A stretch of DNA of 64,000 bases from Cyanobacterium sp. uoEpiScrs1 (GCF_947331815.1 NZ_OX373462.1:62001-126000); one strand, 5' to 3'; shown: positions 21,258-31,889, counted from the stretch's first letter. The notes: generated by a model from the letters alone, not told the origin. A program made the numbers and translations.

Positions 21258-23492
21258 ATGACCTCAGCCAAGAGTGCTTTTCGCTCAAATTTAGTAAAAC
21301 TTGCTTTAGTAGCGATCGCTTACTGGAGTGGAGGATGGTTATGTTTACGATGGATGGGGATAGCAGCAGAGGTTTCTCCTCTATGGCTCCCGGCAGGAAT
21401 TGCCATAACTGCATTGTTAATCTATGGAGAAAAAATGTGGCTCGGCATTTTTTTAGGAGATGCTATTCTAATGGTTTTTTTTGGAGAAAATTATGGAGTA
21501 GCTCTAAGTTCTGCTCTTGGTAGCACCTTATCAGGAGTTATTGCAGTTAGATTACTGCGATGCGGACAATTTTCTTCTAAACTCTCAAAGATTCAAGATG
21601 TAACAGAATTAATTCTCCTGGGGGCGATGATTGCTCCATTGATAAATGCTTCAATTAATACCTTTGTCCAACTAGCTATTGGGGACCTTTCTTGGGGCGA
21701 TTTTGGTCAACGCTGGTGGTTATTGTGGTTGGGAGATTGTAGCGGGATTTTAGTAACAGCTCCCTTATTGTTACGCATTAAATTTCATGGACACCGAATC
21801 TTACGCCGTCAGAATAAATCCCGCATTCTTGAATTATTCATTTGTATAGGACTATTGTTGGTCTTGAGTTGGTTAGTTTTTATTTGTCAAGGAAGTTCTT
21901 CAAGTGTACAAGGAGGAGGATTAACTACTGCTCAATATTTAGAGTATTTGCCTTTTCCAATGGTAGTTTGGGCTGCTCTTCGTTTTCAGACTTGGGGAGC
22001 GGTGTTAGCCAATATTTTTGTAGCTATTTTAGCAATTTCGGGAACTCTTAAGGGAATTGGTCCGTTTGTTATTCAAAGTCCTAACTTGTTCCAAGCAATA
22101 TTATTGCTGCAAATTTTTATTATCATAGTCAGTGCCACAGCATTACTCTTATCAGTAGCTGTCACGGAGCGCCAACGGGCTGAAAAACAATTGCGAGATG
22201 CGGTAGAACGAGATCATCTATTAGCGGAGATCGCTCTGCGAATTCGTCAGTCTTTAGAGGTGGAACAGATTTTTAAGACAACTGTCGCTGAAATTCGCAG
22301 ATTAATTCATGCTGATCGGGTATTTATTGCAACTCTACACAATGACGGACGACTCGATGTAGTTGCCGAGTCAGTGATTCCTCGTTATTCAAGTATTTTG
22401 AGAGGGAGTGTAAAGGATGATTTACTTACGGATATTCAATCTCTATTTACCAGAGGTCAAACTTTCATGGTTGCTGATATCGATTCTATTAATCTATCAG
22501 AAACTATGGAACAATATACTCAACGTTACCATATTAAAGCTGCACTAATTGTTCCCCTTCATGTAGATGGTCAACCCTTAGGTTTGTTGGTAGCCCATCA
22601 ATGTTCCCAAAGACGTCACTGGCAAAAAGAAGAAGTTCGATTGTTAGAGCAATTAGCAGACCAGATGATGATTGCTATGGGTCAAGCTAAATTATATCAG
22701 AAAGTGCAAAAACTTAATAGTAATTTAGAAGAACAAGTACAGGAACATACTTATCAATTGCAAGACAAGATTCAAGAGGTGCAGAAGTTATATGACATGA
22801 AAGCAGTATTTCTACAAGCTGTTTCCCACGATTTGCGAACCTCGATTATGGGCATGTTAATGTTATTAAAAAATCTCCAAAATCGTCAAGGAGAAAATCT
22901 TAGTATTTCCCATGGTATCCTTGATAGAATGATTAAAAGTAGTAATCGTCAATTAACATTGATTAATGCCCTCTCTAAAGACCATTTTGCTGAAGAGTTT
23001 CCTTTAAATATGAATTTGCAAGCAATTTCTCTCAAGAAAGTTGTTGCTAACTTAAGTCAAGGTTGGCAATCTTATTTAAGTCAAAATAAAGCTACTCTAA
23101 TATTAGAAATTTCTGATAACTTACCATTTATTTTTGCGGATTCTAATCAGTTAAGTCAAGTTTTTGGACATCTTTTAAGTAATGCTCTTAAACATAATAC
23201 TCCCGGAATTAATTTAGTCTTAAAGGCAACATTTAGTAATGGAATGATCCGTTGTTGCTTAATAGATAACGGAGTAGGAATGGAGGAGAAACAGTGTGCT
23301 CAAATGTTTAGACTATACCTCCGTAGTTTACACGATAGACGTAGGACAGGAATTGGATTAGGTTCTTATCAATGTCGTCAAATTATTGAAGCTCATGGAG
23401 GTAAAATCGGTGTTGATAGTTCTCCCGGAGAAGGATGTCAGATTTGGTTCACCTTGCCTATTGCTAAAAGTCAACCTTCTGCTGTTAGTTAA
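21258..23492 (+). CDS. MASE1-GAF sensor histidine kinase
   Basis: A 744-residue membrane sensor kinase. An N-terminal MASE1 domain of about eight helices (10-300) is followed by a GAF domain (about 320-475), a coiled linker (475-510), a HisKA phosphoacceptor H524 in AVSHDLRTS, and an ATPase domain with N-box NALKHN, G1 DNGVGM and G2 GIGLGSYQC. All catalytic motifs are present. MASE1 usually senses an unknown small signal and GAF may bind a ligand or chromophore; no bilin-type cysteine is obvious. It probably phosphorylates the divergent NarL-type regulator. Confidence 0.92.
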   Translation: MTSAKSAFRSNLVKLALVAIAYWSGGWLCLRWMGIAAEVSPLWLPAGIAITALLIYGEKMWLGIFLGDAILMVFFGENYGVALSSALGSTLSGVIAVRLLRCGQFSSKLSKIQDVTELILLGAMIAPLINASINTFVQLAIGDLSWGDFGQRWWLLWLGDCSGILVTAPLLLRIKFHGHRILRRQNKSRILELFICIGLLLVLSWLVFICQGSSSSVQGGGLTTAQYLEYLPFPMVVWAALRFQTWGAVLANIFVAILAISGTLKGIGPFVIQSPNLFQAILLLQIFIIIVSATALLLSVAVTERQRAEKQLRDAVERDHLLAEIALRIRQSLEVEQIFKTTVAEIRRLIHADRVFIATLHNDGRLDVVAESVIPRYSSILRGSVKDDLLTDIQSLFTRGQTFMVADIDSINLSETMEQYTQRYHIKAALIVPLHVDGQPLGLLVAHQCSQRRHWQKEEVRLLEQLADQMMIAMGQAKLYQKVQKLNSNLEEQVQEHTYQLQDKIQEVQKLYDMKAVFLQAVSHDLRTSIMGMLMLLKNLQNRQGENLSISHGILDRMIKSSNRQLTLINALSKDHFAEEFPLNMNLQAISLKKVVANLSQGWQSYLSQNKATLILEISDNLPFIFADSNQLSQVFGHLLSNALKHNTPGINLVLKATFSNGMIRCCLIDNGVGMEEKQCAQMFRLYLRSLHDRRRTGIGLGSYQCRQIIEAHGGKIGVDSSPGEGCQIWFTLPIAKSQPSAVS
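21312..21319. repeat. HIP1 octamer
   Basis: The palindrome GCGATCGC, the highly iterated cyanobacterial HIP1 element, lies inside the kinase gene. Confidence 0.9.
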
Positions 23493-24060
23493 GAGACTGT
23501 AAATCAACAAGATTGAATCTAATATTTGAAAGTAGCTTAAATAAAAGTAGTAGTTTTAGTAGATTAAAATTAAAATACATAAAATAAATAAACAAAATTA
23601 TAGATAAGTAATATAATTATTAAATTTCAATCTTTATTTATAAATAAAGATTGATGAAATATAAACTTTTAAGATCAGGAATAATTTTTAAAAACTATCT
23701 AATTCAGAGCAATATGGTCTAACTACTAATATTTATTAAGTCTTTATGGTCCTTATCTAATTTATCCTATTCTTATAAACATCCTTAATATGTTGAAGTT
23801 TTATGTCATAGATATAAAATATATTGGCAAGGTAGATAATAGGTAAATAGCATTGTCTTTTTATTGTAGCATTAACTACTAATAATTATTGTTTGGGATA
23901 GTTGTATACTTAACTTTATATTAATTTTAACTATATCTACAATAACATCATTTTAATTTTTTTAAAAAATATTTTACTTCTTCAACGATGATTTTAGTGT
24001 ACTAAATATTGCACCAAGAATTATATTTATAATACTAAATACAACTAAAAAAGTTACTAT
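23493..24060. other. 568-bp gene-free region
   Basis: Both flanking genes end here. It is very AT-rich with stops in all frames. The only structure noted is a 28-bp perfect palindrome (23627-23654), about 135 bp past the kinase stop. Confidence 0.5.
23627..23654. repeat. 28-bp perfect palindrome
   Basis: The centre is TTTATAAA with 14-bp arms and no separate loop. It is AT-rich. It could be a bidirectional terminator or the trace of a lost gene. Confidence 0.5.
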
Positions 24061-24618
24061 CTAGGGTGAGTTTTTCCATTCTGGAGTTAATGTCCGAAAA
24101 TCAAAATTCTCTACTCCTGGGTGGCAAATAATACAATTTTTATTGCTAACAGTTTCCTGAAACTTAACTCGAGGATGAATAATCTTAAAATAACGCGACT
24201 GCTCCACATAAAAAGGAATTGGTTCATCCTTACTCGATAAACTACGAGAACAAGTTTGTAGATAATCCCAAATTAATAGTTGTCCCAGACGAATTAAATT
24301 AGGAACTGAAGTACCATAATGTTTATTAGGATTTTCTAGTAATTTCTTCCAAGTTTCACGAGGTAGAACCTCTGGAGGTAAAGCGATATGACAAGCTGCA
24401 CAAGTCTTAATATAAAACTCCTGCCCTACATGGTTTCGTGTAGAAACATCATTATTAGGAGGTGCAGCAATCGCAGCAGAAACGTTTCCGGTGAATTTAT
24501 TTAAAACATAAGTCATTCCCCAACCGATACTAATAGACCAAAAAGAGATTGCCAACACAATAACTACAGAGACCAAATTAAATCGAGAAAAGATAGATAA
24601 CCAAGAAGTCTTAAACAT
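24061..24618 (-). CDS. Membrane-anchored diheme cytochrome c
   Basis: A 185-residue protein with an N-terminal membrane anchor (about 15-36) and two CxxCH heme sites, CAACH at 73-77 and CIICH at 162-166. The heme domain should face the lumen or periplasm. It resembles the small cyanobacterial diheme cytochrome c group of unassigned function, an electron carrier by type. It is a single gene. In a window that also has cytochrome oxidase and b6f parts, a role in respiratory electron flow is a fair inference but not shown. Confidence 0.85.
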   Translation of the reverse strand: MFKTSWLSIFSRFNLVSVVIVLAISFWSISIGWGMTYVLNKFTGNVSAAIAAPPNNDVSTRNHVGQEFYIKTCAACHIALPPEVLPRETWKKLLENPNKHYGTSVPNLIRLGQLLIWDYLQTCSRSLSSKDEPIPFYVEQSRYFKIIHPRVKFQETVSNKNCIICHPGVENFDFRTLTPEWKNSP

Positions 24619-24896
24619 TAGTTACTCTAAGCCACAATAGATTAACCATAACTGATCTTAGCAATCTCTTTACAATTATTTTTCTCTAAAAACTAATCTC
24701 GATAATTAGATAGCAGTGAGATGAATAAGTATTTATAAATTAACACTAAAGCCAAAGAAAAAGCTACTTTGCATTTTTGTACCAGAATATTTAAAGTTGG
24801 CGATTATTTCTTAATATAACAATTGTATCTGTTGTCGGAATTTATGCGAGGGGTCCTTTATATCTTTTCTAAATTTGTAGATAAATTCAATGTGTG

Positions 24897-25838
24897 TTAA
24901 CAGAGGATTTCTCTGGCAATACGACAATCTTGAACGATTTGCTCTTTGAGTTTACCAAGAGAAACAAACTTTTGTTCAGGGCGTAAGAATTCCTCTAATT
25001 CGACCGTTAACAGTTGTTGATATAAATCTCCTGACCAATCTAAGATGTGAATTTCTACTGTAGGAGTTTCTCCTGCGACAGTAGGGCGACAACCAAAATT
25101 CATTACGCCTTTTAGTCGTTTACCTCGGTTTATTTTTACTCGAACTGCATATACACCCTGCCGAGGTAATAATTTATCTGAAGGAAGCTTAAGGTTAGCT
25201 GTTGGAAAGCCAATAGTTTTCCCCAATTGTTGCCCTCTAACCACTATTCCTATCAAAGAATAAGAATAGCCCAACATCTGTTTTACTTTTATTATCTTTC
25301 CTTCCGCAAGATATTGACGAATGAGAGAACTACTAATACGCTTTTGTAGACTTGAATAAGTTTCTAAAGGAGTAATATGAACTGGAATACCAAAAGAAGC
25401 TGCAATTTCACTTAAATCTTTAGTGTTTCCAATTCTTTTATGTCCAAAGCGAAAATCCTCTCCAACACTAATCTGTTTAGCCTGGAGATGTTTTACTAAT
25501 ATCTGCACTACAAATTCCTGGGGACTTAAGGCAGACAATTGTCGATCAAAGGGTAACCTAACCAATTGCTGTATTCCTAAATCTTCTAGCCGTTGTATTT
25601 TTTCAGATAGGGGAGTAAGAAGTTGCCGAGCTTGTCCAGTGAAGAATTCTTGAGGATGGGGAGTAAAGGTAACAACAGTAGAATAAGAAGAAATTATTTC
25701 AGTTGGAGGAAGACAAATGGGTTGTAGAACACTTCTGTGTCCTAAGTGGAGACCATCAAAATTACCAAGAGCGATTACAGTAGGTGTTAGGATGTTAGCA
25801 GTTGATGAAGTCACCCACACACTTGATTGAGTATACAT
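24897..25838 (-). CDS. ribF: Bifunctional riboflavin kinase / FAD synthetase (RibF)
   Basis: It makes FMN and then FAD from riboflavin. The N-terminal adenylyltransferase domain has IALGNFDGLHLGHRSV (about 22-37) and the later KRISSSLIRQYLAEG. The C-terminal kinase domain begins at about 190 with GQQLGKTIGFPTANL and holds GVMNFGCRPTV. At 313 residues it is the usual length. The leader has a small hairpin (25875-25893) about 40 bp upstream of the start. It completes the pathway begun by RibBA. Confidence 0.95.
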   Translation of the reverse strand: MYTQSSVWVTSSTANILTPTVIALGNFDGLHLGHRSVLQPICLPPTEIISSYSTVVTFTPHPQEFFTGQARQLLTPLSEKIQRLEDLGIQQLVRLPFDRQLSALSPQEFVVQILVKHLQAKQISVGEDFRFGHKRIGNTKDLSEIAASFGIPVHITPLETYSSLQKRISSSLIRQYLAEGKIIKVKQMLGYSYSLIGIVVRGQQLGKTIGFPTANLKLPSDKLLPRQGVYAVRVKINRGKRLKGVMNFGCRPTVAGETPTVEIHILDWSGDLYQQLLTVELEEFLRPEQKFVSLGKLKEQIVQDCRIAREILC

Positions 25839-26566
25839 TATTGCTAAAATTTAAGCTAGTAGCGAACACCGAGAGCACCCCTGCAAGGGATGCAATCTAG
25901 ATCGCTTTCTCAATAGTTTATCCCAGTTTCACTAACTAGCTCCTACTTAAGTCATTAAGACTTAGATTCTCTTTATAAATCATTTTGAAAAAGTTAATTT
26001 CAAGAAGTGTTAAATAAAAAAATAGTAAAAAAAACTAAGCTAAATACCAGTACTCTCTTTAAGAGTACCAGGAGCATTAGAATGCTAGCAATTATCGAAA
26101 TTAAACTATAACCAGAAAATTATCTCTAAAACTAAAACAAGTCCAAAAAAACTATATTTAAATATACCAAGTTTAAAAGTTAAATCAATTGCAAATTGAT
26201 TTAACTTTTAGAGAACATAATAAAAATATAATTACCTATTATTAACACGTATTTTATATTTCAAAATACTTGATTGATATTAAAGAGTATTTAAATACTA
26301 ATAGCTTAGTAAGCATCCAGTAATTACACTAAATATTTTAAAAAATATAGAATCTAAATTACGAAAGTCTAATTTTAAGGAAAATAGCTTATTAAACTCG
26401 GCAACAAATAAATGTATACCTTAAATTCAATTAAAACTATAAGTAATAACAAATCTATATTTAGATCTATATAAAATATTTGAGAAGTATTGTTATTTGC
26501 ACAAAACAGTTAATAAAAAAATTATGTAAAAATTTCATAGTCAATTTATAAAAATAAAAATCAACG
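25839..26566. other. 728-bp gene-free region upstream of ribF
   Basis: It holds the ribF leader hairpin (25875-25893, one mismatch) and a 17-bp hairpin at 26174-26210. The rest is very AT-rich with stops in every frame, and no coding signal is seen. Confidence 0.5.
26174..26210. repeat. 17-bp perfect hairpin
   Basis: Arms 26174-26190 and 26194-26210 are exact complements with a 3-nt loop. The nearest gene end is about 360 bp away. Confidence 0.55.
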
Positions 26567-27706
26567 TTAAGAATGCAAAAATAAAAAAGAAAAACTTCCT
26601 ACTCCCAAAGCAAAGAATAAAATTAATGTAATAGGATGTTTTTTAATATTGATGGTTAATAATAATAATAAGTAGACGTCTATAAAAACCCGTGAATAAT
26701 CTAAATAATAATTTAGTATAGTCATGCTACTCATTGCAAACATCATACTATATAGCATAGTACTTAGTCGAATTAACTGGTTATCTTTGTGATTACGTGC
26801 ATTAATTACAAATATAGTCACAAAAACAATAATAATTAAAATAAATGAATAGGCTTCAAATAAATTTTCTCCTTGAAATCCTTTCATTAACAGAGACATT
26901 AATTTGTTGTAAATACCTATAAAAGGATAACCAAAATTGGCTTTTACTCTAACTTTACCTGGCAAGTTCAAAAAACCGATATAAATTGTCCATAAAAATG
27001 GAGGAAGCCAGGCCCATAGCAATGGTTTGATTTGTTCTTTTTTGTTTTGAAATATACTTGTCAACAAAATAGCTAACCAAATCAATAGTAAAGTTTCTCT
27101 TGTTAGACATGCCAAAGAAATAGTACACGCTGTCCAAATCGGCTTATTGTAACGATAACAATAAAATGAAGCGATTAGTAAAAAACTACTGAGTAAATCA
27201 GCAGTACCTAAAGAAATAACCATCCAAATACCAGGAATACATAACGTTAATAAAGGTTGCCATTTTTGCTCTTGATTTAATCTAAAATATAAGCTAGTTA
27301 TATAGACAATACCTATAATTGATAGATAATTAATGACAATCATTATGTAAGGGACTAAAGTCCGATTGCCAAAGCTGAAGAGATAACTAATCAGAGGATA
27401 TAAAATTCGGCGATAGCGATAAATTGGGTGATCGAGAGTGGCAATAGTTTTCGAATTTTGCAGCAACGGGTCAAGGGCTAAGCTGAGAAATTGTTGTCCA
27501 TCGTATCCAATTTCTCCTTGATAAATTTTAGTAGCTTCCGAGTCAAGAAAAGGAGACAGCTCTAAGATTGAACCAATACGAAAAAATCCTGTAATATTTC
27601 CTTGAAATTTAACAAGATACAAATAAATAATTACTGTATTTAAAATTATAATAGTAATTATTAAATTGATAATTTTAGGAGATAATTTATTTGAAAAGCA
27701 TTTCAT
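26567..27706 (-). CDS. Multi-pass membrane protein, glycopolymer-formation type
   Basis: A 379-residue protein with about 9-10 hydrophobic segments. The large first outer loop contains GEIGYDGQQFLSLA and YRYRRILYP, a pattern I associate with the AZOBR_p60025-type cell-surface glycopolymer proteins, distant relatives of GT-C mannosyltransferases. It may move or transfer lipid-linked sugars. Codon use is extremely AT-rich, like the surrounding DNA. It is isolated between two large gene-free stretches. Membrane protein is certain; family is moderate. Confidence 0.65.
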   Translation of the reverse strand: MKCFSNKLSPKIINLIITIIILNTVIIYLYLVKFQGNITGFFRIGSILELSPFLDSEATKIYQGEIGYDGQQFLSLALDPLLQNSKTIATLDHPIYRYRRILYPLISYLFSFGNRTLVPYIMIVINYLSIIGIVYITSLYFRLNQEQKWQPLLTLCIPGIWMVISLGTADLLSSFLLIASFYCYRYNKPIWTACTISLACLTRETLLLIWLAILLTSIFQNKKEQIKPLLWAWLPPFLWTIYIGFLNLPGKVRVKANFGYPFIGIYNKLMSLLMKGFQGENLFEAYSFILIIIVFVTIFVINARNHKDNQLIRLSTMLYSMMFAMSSMTILNYYLDYSRVFIDVYLLLLLTINIKKHPITLILFFALGVGSFSFLFLHS

Positions 27707-28798
27707 GGAGAATAAAGTTAAGTGTATTGAATTAAAATTAGACCATCAATTGAGTAAGACTTATAAAAGAATAAAGTCTTAATATTCTATGATTATTTTA
27801 TCTACATTTATAAATAATACGACATCCATTATACGATTTTTACTTAGTTAATACAAAAATTTTTCTTCTCTATGAAAATGGAACATCTTCATAGAGAAGA
27901 AAAAAGCTTAATTTAAATAAACTGAAATACTTTTTGATCTGGTATTTTAGATACTAAACTCTAAACTATTTATTTACTTAACTGAGATAATTAAGATTAT
28001 TAATATTGAGTTTTAATCAGAAAATATTCTTATAAAGTTCCTATGATTAGGTGATTAATATATTTATTTTAGTAACTAAAATCACTTCAATTATTTAACT
28101 ATTTAAAAAATATTTAAGTTTATATAGAATATAGATATTTTTACAATTATTTGTCCTATGAATTAGCTATGAATACATTGAACTTTAATGTTATGTGTGC
28201 AATATATTTTTTGTGTATCTTTTTTATGTTAAAAAGTATTTTTTACTAAAAATATAATTTTAATTTGCCATTTAACTCAGGAAACAAAAGTATTTTCAAA
28301 CAATAATAAGCCAATTTTAGGTATTCTATATTAATTTAATTAATATTTTTTGTCTAATTCACTTGTATTACACAATTGATTAGTTTTATTTATAAAGCTT
28401 ACTTAAGCAGTATATTAACAGTCTCAATTAAATTTAAAATTCTTTTAATATATAATGCAAGTTAAATAACTGGATCTAATATCCAAATGGATACTGATAT
28501 ACTAAAAATCATTATTAAATGCAAAAGTATGGAACATAGATAAAACATGAGATATGGGTTTTCCTAAAACTACTTTAGATTTCAAAAGAATTAAATATTA
28601 CGGGTAAAGGATATCTAGACTAAAAATCTTAGTACTACTTATATATTTCACTGGGGTAATTTTTTTAGACTGTTAATTAAAGTTCAATATTTGAGTAACT
28701 GATAGGAAATTATCATAAAATTAAATGGGAATAAATTTTGAAGAAAATACAGGTTGTTAAGCCTGAGCTCAAGAAGATATAAATTTGACTGAGAATCA
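27707..28798. other. 1.1-kb gene-free region
   Basis: A 17-bp hairpin (27860-27904) is the only structure noted. No ORF of note occurs on either strand and the DNA is extremely AT-rich. It is probably the remains of deleted genes. Confidence 0.5.
27860..27904. terminator. Hairpin with A/T tails, terminator-like in both directions
   Basis: A 17-bp perfect stem (27860-27876 with 27888-27904) flanked by T-run and A-run is the classic bidirectional intrinsic terminator form, but it serves no present gene end. It is likely left over from a lost gene. Confidence 0.5.
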
Positions 28799-29092
28799 TT
28801 AGCCCTCTTCAAGAGACGTTTCTGATTCAATGGCTTGTTGTTCAACTTGTCCAAATTGCTCTCTTACATCATCAATAACTAAATTAAGTTGAGCTATCTT
28901 ATTTTCTAGGCGACGACGTGCCATTTCAATATTTGCTTCAGTATCCAATTTATTATCCTTGGCCGATTTAAGTAAAGAGGATCTATCTTCTTGAGAATTA
29001 TTATCAAGGCGAGATCCCACTAGCGCCCCGATAATACCACCAACAATTATTCCCGTTAAAAATCCACCAGTAAATCCATCTCGTTGACTCAT
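28799..29092 (-). CDS. Small glycine-zipper membrane protein of unknown function
   Basis: A 97-residue protein with one glycine-rich membrane helix (about 9-27, GGFLTGIIVGGIIGALVGS) followed by a charged, coiled-coil-like region (about 50-90). This is a YtxH-like architecture common among small cyanobacterial proteins. It lies 64 bp downstream of upp on the same strand, and a joint transcript is possible. Function is unknown. Confidence 0.75.
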   Translation of the reverse strand: MSQRDGFTGGFLTGIIVGGIIGALVGSRLDNNSQEDRSSLLKSAKDNKLDTEANIEMARRRLENKIAQLNLVIDDVREQFGQVEQQAIESETSLEEG

Positions 29093-29156
29093 AATATATA
29101 ACCTTTATAATGTTCAAGCTCTGAAAAGATTGGGTTAAATAAACTCTTCATCATTC

Positions 29157-29807
29157 TTAAGTGCCAAAAGCACGATTGCCTGCATCTCCTAACCCGGGAA
29201 CAATATATCCTTTGTCATTAATTCCCTCATCAATAATAGCGGCATAAACATTCAAACTAGGATATTGTTTACTTAGTTTTTGCAACGCAGGTGGAGCTGC
29301 CACTACAGAGATAATTCGTATTAGCTCTGGATTCGCCCCCCGTTTAGTTATTTCCTCTATTGCAAGAGTGATTGATTGCCCAGTAGCCAACATTGGTTCT
29401 AGAACAATAATTCTAGTCTCGGGGTGGAATTGTTGAGGTAATTTATTGAGATAACAACTGATGCCTAGGATTTCTTCGTTGTAAGTTAACCCTAAATGAT
29501 AGGTTGAAGCTAGGGGCAGAATGGTCTGTGCTCCATCTAACAAAGCCAATCCTGCCCGTAAAATGGGAACAACAGCCATGGGAACTTGAGGGTTAATAAA
29601 AGTGGCTTGAGAGTCAGTAATGGGAGTTCTTATTGTAGTTTCTAGGGTGGGCAACCAATGGCGAGTCGCTTCGTAAGTCAACCAACGTCCTAGCTCTGCC
29701 ATTGCTGTTTTAAACAGAATATTCGGAGTATTAGCATCACGAGCAACCCCTAACCAATGTTTAATCAACGGATGATCGGGAACATAAATACGTAGTTGGA
29801 AAGTCAT
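29157..29807 (-). CDS. upp: Uracil phosphoribosyltransferase
   Basis: It converts uracil and PRPP to UMP (pyrimidine salvage). The PRPP loop appears as EPMLATGQS (about 136-144; the family norm is DPMLATGGS). The uracil-binding C-terminal GLGDAGNRAFGT is intact. At 216 residues it is full length. It lies between the TPR protein upstream (78 bp) and the small membrane protein, all on the minus strand. Confidence 0.95.
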   Translation of the reverse strand: MTFQLRIYVPDHPLIKHWLGVARDANTPNILFKTAMAELGRWLTYEATRHWLPTLETTIRTPITDSQATFINPQVPMAVVPILRAGLALLDGAQTILPLASTYHLGLTYNEEILGISCYLNKLPQQFHPETRIIVLEPMLATGQSITLAIEEITKRGANPELIRIISVVAAPPALQKLSKQYPSLNVYAAIIDEGINDKGYIVPGLGDAGNRAFGT

Positions 29808-29885
29808 GTGAGGTAAATTAAACTGTTGAAAGGTTCAACCTAAGTCATCATAACCTGTTCTGACAAACATTTTAAGTCTTAAGTA

Positions 29886-31049
29886 TCAACTCCTCTCGGA
29901 TAACTCATTAAGTCGAGATTGAGCAAGCCTGAAACCAGGTTCAATTTCTAAGGCTTTACGATAACTAATGACAGCCTCTTCTATTTTACCTAATTTGCTC
30001 AGAGCGCTGCCGCGATTATACCAACCTTGATAGTAATTTGGTTGCAGTCTTAACCCCTTATCCCAGCAAGTGATTGCCTCTTCCCATTGTTCTAGCTTGT
30101 ATAGGACATCTCCTTTAGAGTTCCAAGCTTCAAGATTGTCGACATCGAGAAAAATTGCCCGATCAAAACTATCGATCGCTTCATGTAGCCGTCCTAAATC
30201 ACTCAGAGCGCTACCGCGATTATGCCATCCTTGGAAGAGAGAAGGATTAATTTCTAAAGCTTTATCCCAACTAATGATAGCCCCTTCTAAATCTCCTTGA
30301 TTAGCTTGTTTTAATCCTTGATTTAACCATTCTTGTTCTGTTTGAGGGTATTTCCCTTGTTTCAGTTTAATAGCTTCACTTTGAACCGAATTGAGTAAAT
30401 AATCAACTATTTGTTCAGGCTCACCCGATTTTATCTTTGCTTGAGGGACAATTTCCCGAGCTAAGGTCGCGTCTTGCTGTAAACGTTCACGCAGTTCTTC
30501 TATTTCTATAGTTAAGGTTTGAGTAACTTCGTTAGGAGAGTCCGTTTGAAAATGAGTACTGTTATTTTGGACACTATCTTTTAAGACGATTTGCTCATCA
30601 ATATCAGGACCCTCGTATTCCCAAATTCCACTTTTTGCTTCTTGATTATAAATTCTTTTGCCAATCTCATAAGATTTTTTACCAATTATTTCAGTTTCCC
30701 GAAAAGATTGTCCTAATTCTCCTAAACGCATCATTCTGGCAGCTAATTGTAGATTAGGAGCTGAGGATGCTATCGCTTTGTCCCCGAAGCGTTCTAACCA
30801 AGCTACCCAAAGTTTTGATTTCCCTCGTATTCCTAAATCTTCAAAATATTTGAGAACTCGCCCTTCGTGCCAGCCGTGGGCAATACCTTCGAGCAACTGG
30901 TTAAACAAAAACTCGTAATCCGTATCTGTCAGAGGACGATTTGACTCTTGCGAGTTGCCCCCAATACTGGTGTTGGATGATCGTTTTCCAAAAAGCTTCT
31001 CAAAAAATTCTTGAATCCACTGCCAGATGCGTTTGAGTAAACCCTGCAT
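29886..31049 (-). CDS. TPR-repeat protein
   Basis: A 387-residue protein. The N-terminus is a short basic stretch (KRIWQWIQEFFEKLFGKR). The middle (about 45-245) is an unassigned helical region. The last ~140 residues hold about four tetratricopeptide repeats, each with the W-x-x-(R/K)G pattern (QGWHNRGSALSDLGR, EAWNSKGDVLYKLEQ, QGWYNRGSALSKLGK). It is likely a protein-protein scaffold in the cytoplasm. Its partner is unknown. Confidence 0.88.
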   Translation of the reverse strand: MQGLLKRIWQWIQEFFEKLFGKRSSNTSIGGNSQESNRPLTDTDYEFLFNQLLEGIAHGWHEGRVLKYFEDLGIRGKSKLWVAWLERFGDKAIASSAPNLQLAARMMRLGELGQSFRETEIIGKKSYEIGKRIYNQEAKSGIWEYEGPDIDEQIVLKDSVQNNSTHFQTDSPNEVTQTLTIEIEELRERLQQDATLAREIVPQAKIKSGEPEQIVDYLLNSVQSEAIKLKQGKYPQTEQEWLNQGLKQANQGDLEGAIISWDKALEINPSLFQGWHNRGSALSDLGRLHEAIDSFDRAIFLDVDNLEAWNSKGDVLYKLEQWEEAITCWDKGLRLQPNYYQGWYNRGSALSKLGKIEEAVISYRKALEIEPGFRLAQSRLNELSERS

Positions 31050-31121
31050 AATAATCTTTTTTATCGACGATTATAAATATTTTTATTGCACCCTTCATTC
31101 TAATACTATTCCCCTCTAGAT

Positions 31122-31889
31122 TTACGGACGAAATAAGTGTGAATATTGAGGATGGTACAGACGAGATCGACTTGAAAAGCCAGATTTTAATGCTGGACTA
31201 ATCAGATAAAGGGTTGTTCTAATTAACTTTTCTTCTCGCGTAACTTGTGCCATTTTTTCTAGAGGAATCAACCAAATTTTTTCATTTGGCCACCCAATAC
31301 GAAAACACACTGCTGTAGGTGTGTTAGGCGGATAATGGTCTAGTAATTTTTCCTGGGCTGTTTCGACGTGACGAGCAGCTAAGTATAAACATAAACTAGC
31401 TTGATGAGTGGCTAAACTAGCTAATTCTTCAGCTTCTGGAACTGATGAGGCACAACCACTAATACGAGTTAAGATGATGGTCTGTACTAAATCAGGAATA
31501 GTCAATTCTGCTCCTAACTTAGCGGCTGCTGCTTGAAAGGCACTAATTCCAGGAATTAATTCAAAGGGAATATTCTTCTCTGCTAAAATACGCATTTGCT
31601 CGTGAATAGCACTATAAATACTTAAATCCCCAGAATGCAGACGAACAATAATATATTTACTCTCTAATTGTTCTTGAATTAAAATCATAATTTCTTCTAG
31701 AGTTTTGTCGCCTGTAGGGATTAATTGAGTATCAGGGCGAATATCTTGTAGGATTTCCACGGGAATTAGAGAGTCTGCGTAGAAAATAACATCAGCTTGG
31801 GTAATAATTTTATGTGCTTTTATGGTTAACAAGTCTGGATCACCCGGCCCAGCACCAATGAAATAAACAGCAGGTTTGAAAATAGTCAT
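31122..31889 (-). CDS. cobM: Precorrin-4 C11-methyltransferase
   Basis: A SAM-dependent methyltransferase of corrin ring synthesis (CobM/CbiF). The N-terminal YFIGAGPGDPDLLTIKAHKII and the RLHSGDLSIYSA motif (about 83-94) are typical of the tetrapyrrole methylase fold. The 255-residue length is normal. It starts 72 bp upstream of the TPR gene, on the same strand. With cobS at 46.6 kb it indicates that B12-type cofactor synthesis is retained, though the genes are scattered. Confidence 0.93.
   Translation of the reverse strand: MTIFKPAVYFIGAGPGDPDLLTIKAHKIITQADVIFYADSLIPVEILQDIRPDTQLIPTGDKTLEEIMILIQEQLESKYIIVRLHSGDLSIYSAIHEQMRILAEKNIPFELIPGISAFQAAAAKLGAELTIPDLVQTIILTRISGCASSVPEAEELASLATHQASLCLYLAARHVETAQEKLLDHYPPNTPTAVCFRIGWPNEKIWLIPLEKMAQVTREEKLIRTTLYLISPALKSGFSSRSRLYHPQYSHLFRP

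Noticed and set aside
25875..25893. Possible FMN riboswitch in the ribF leader
   Set aside because: Only a short hairpin is present; the conserved multi-stem FMN aptamer sequence is absent.
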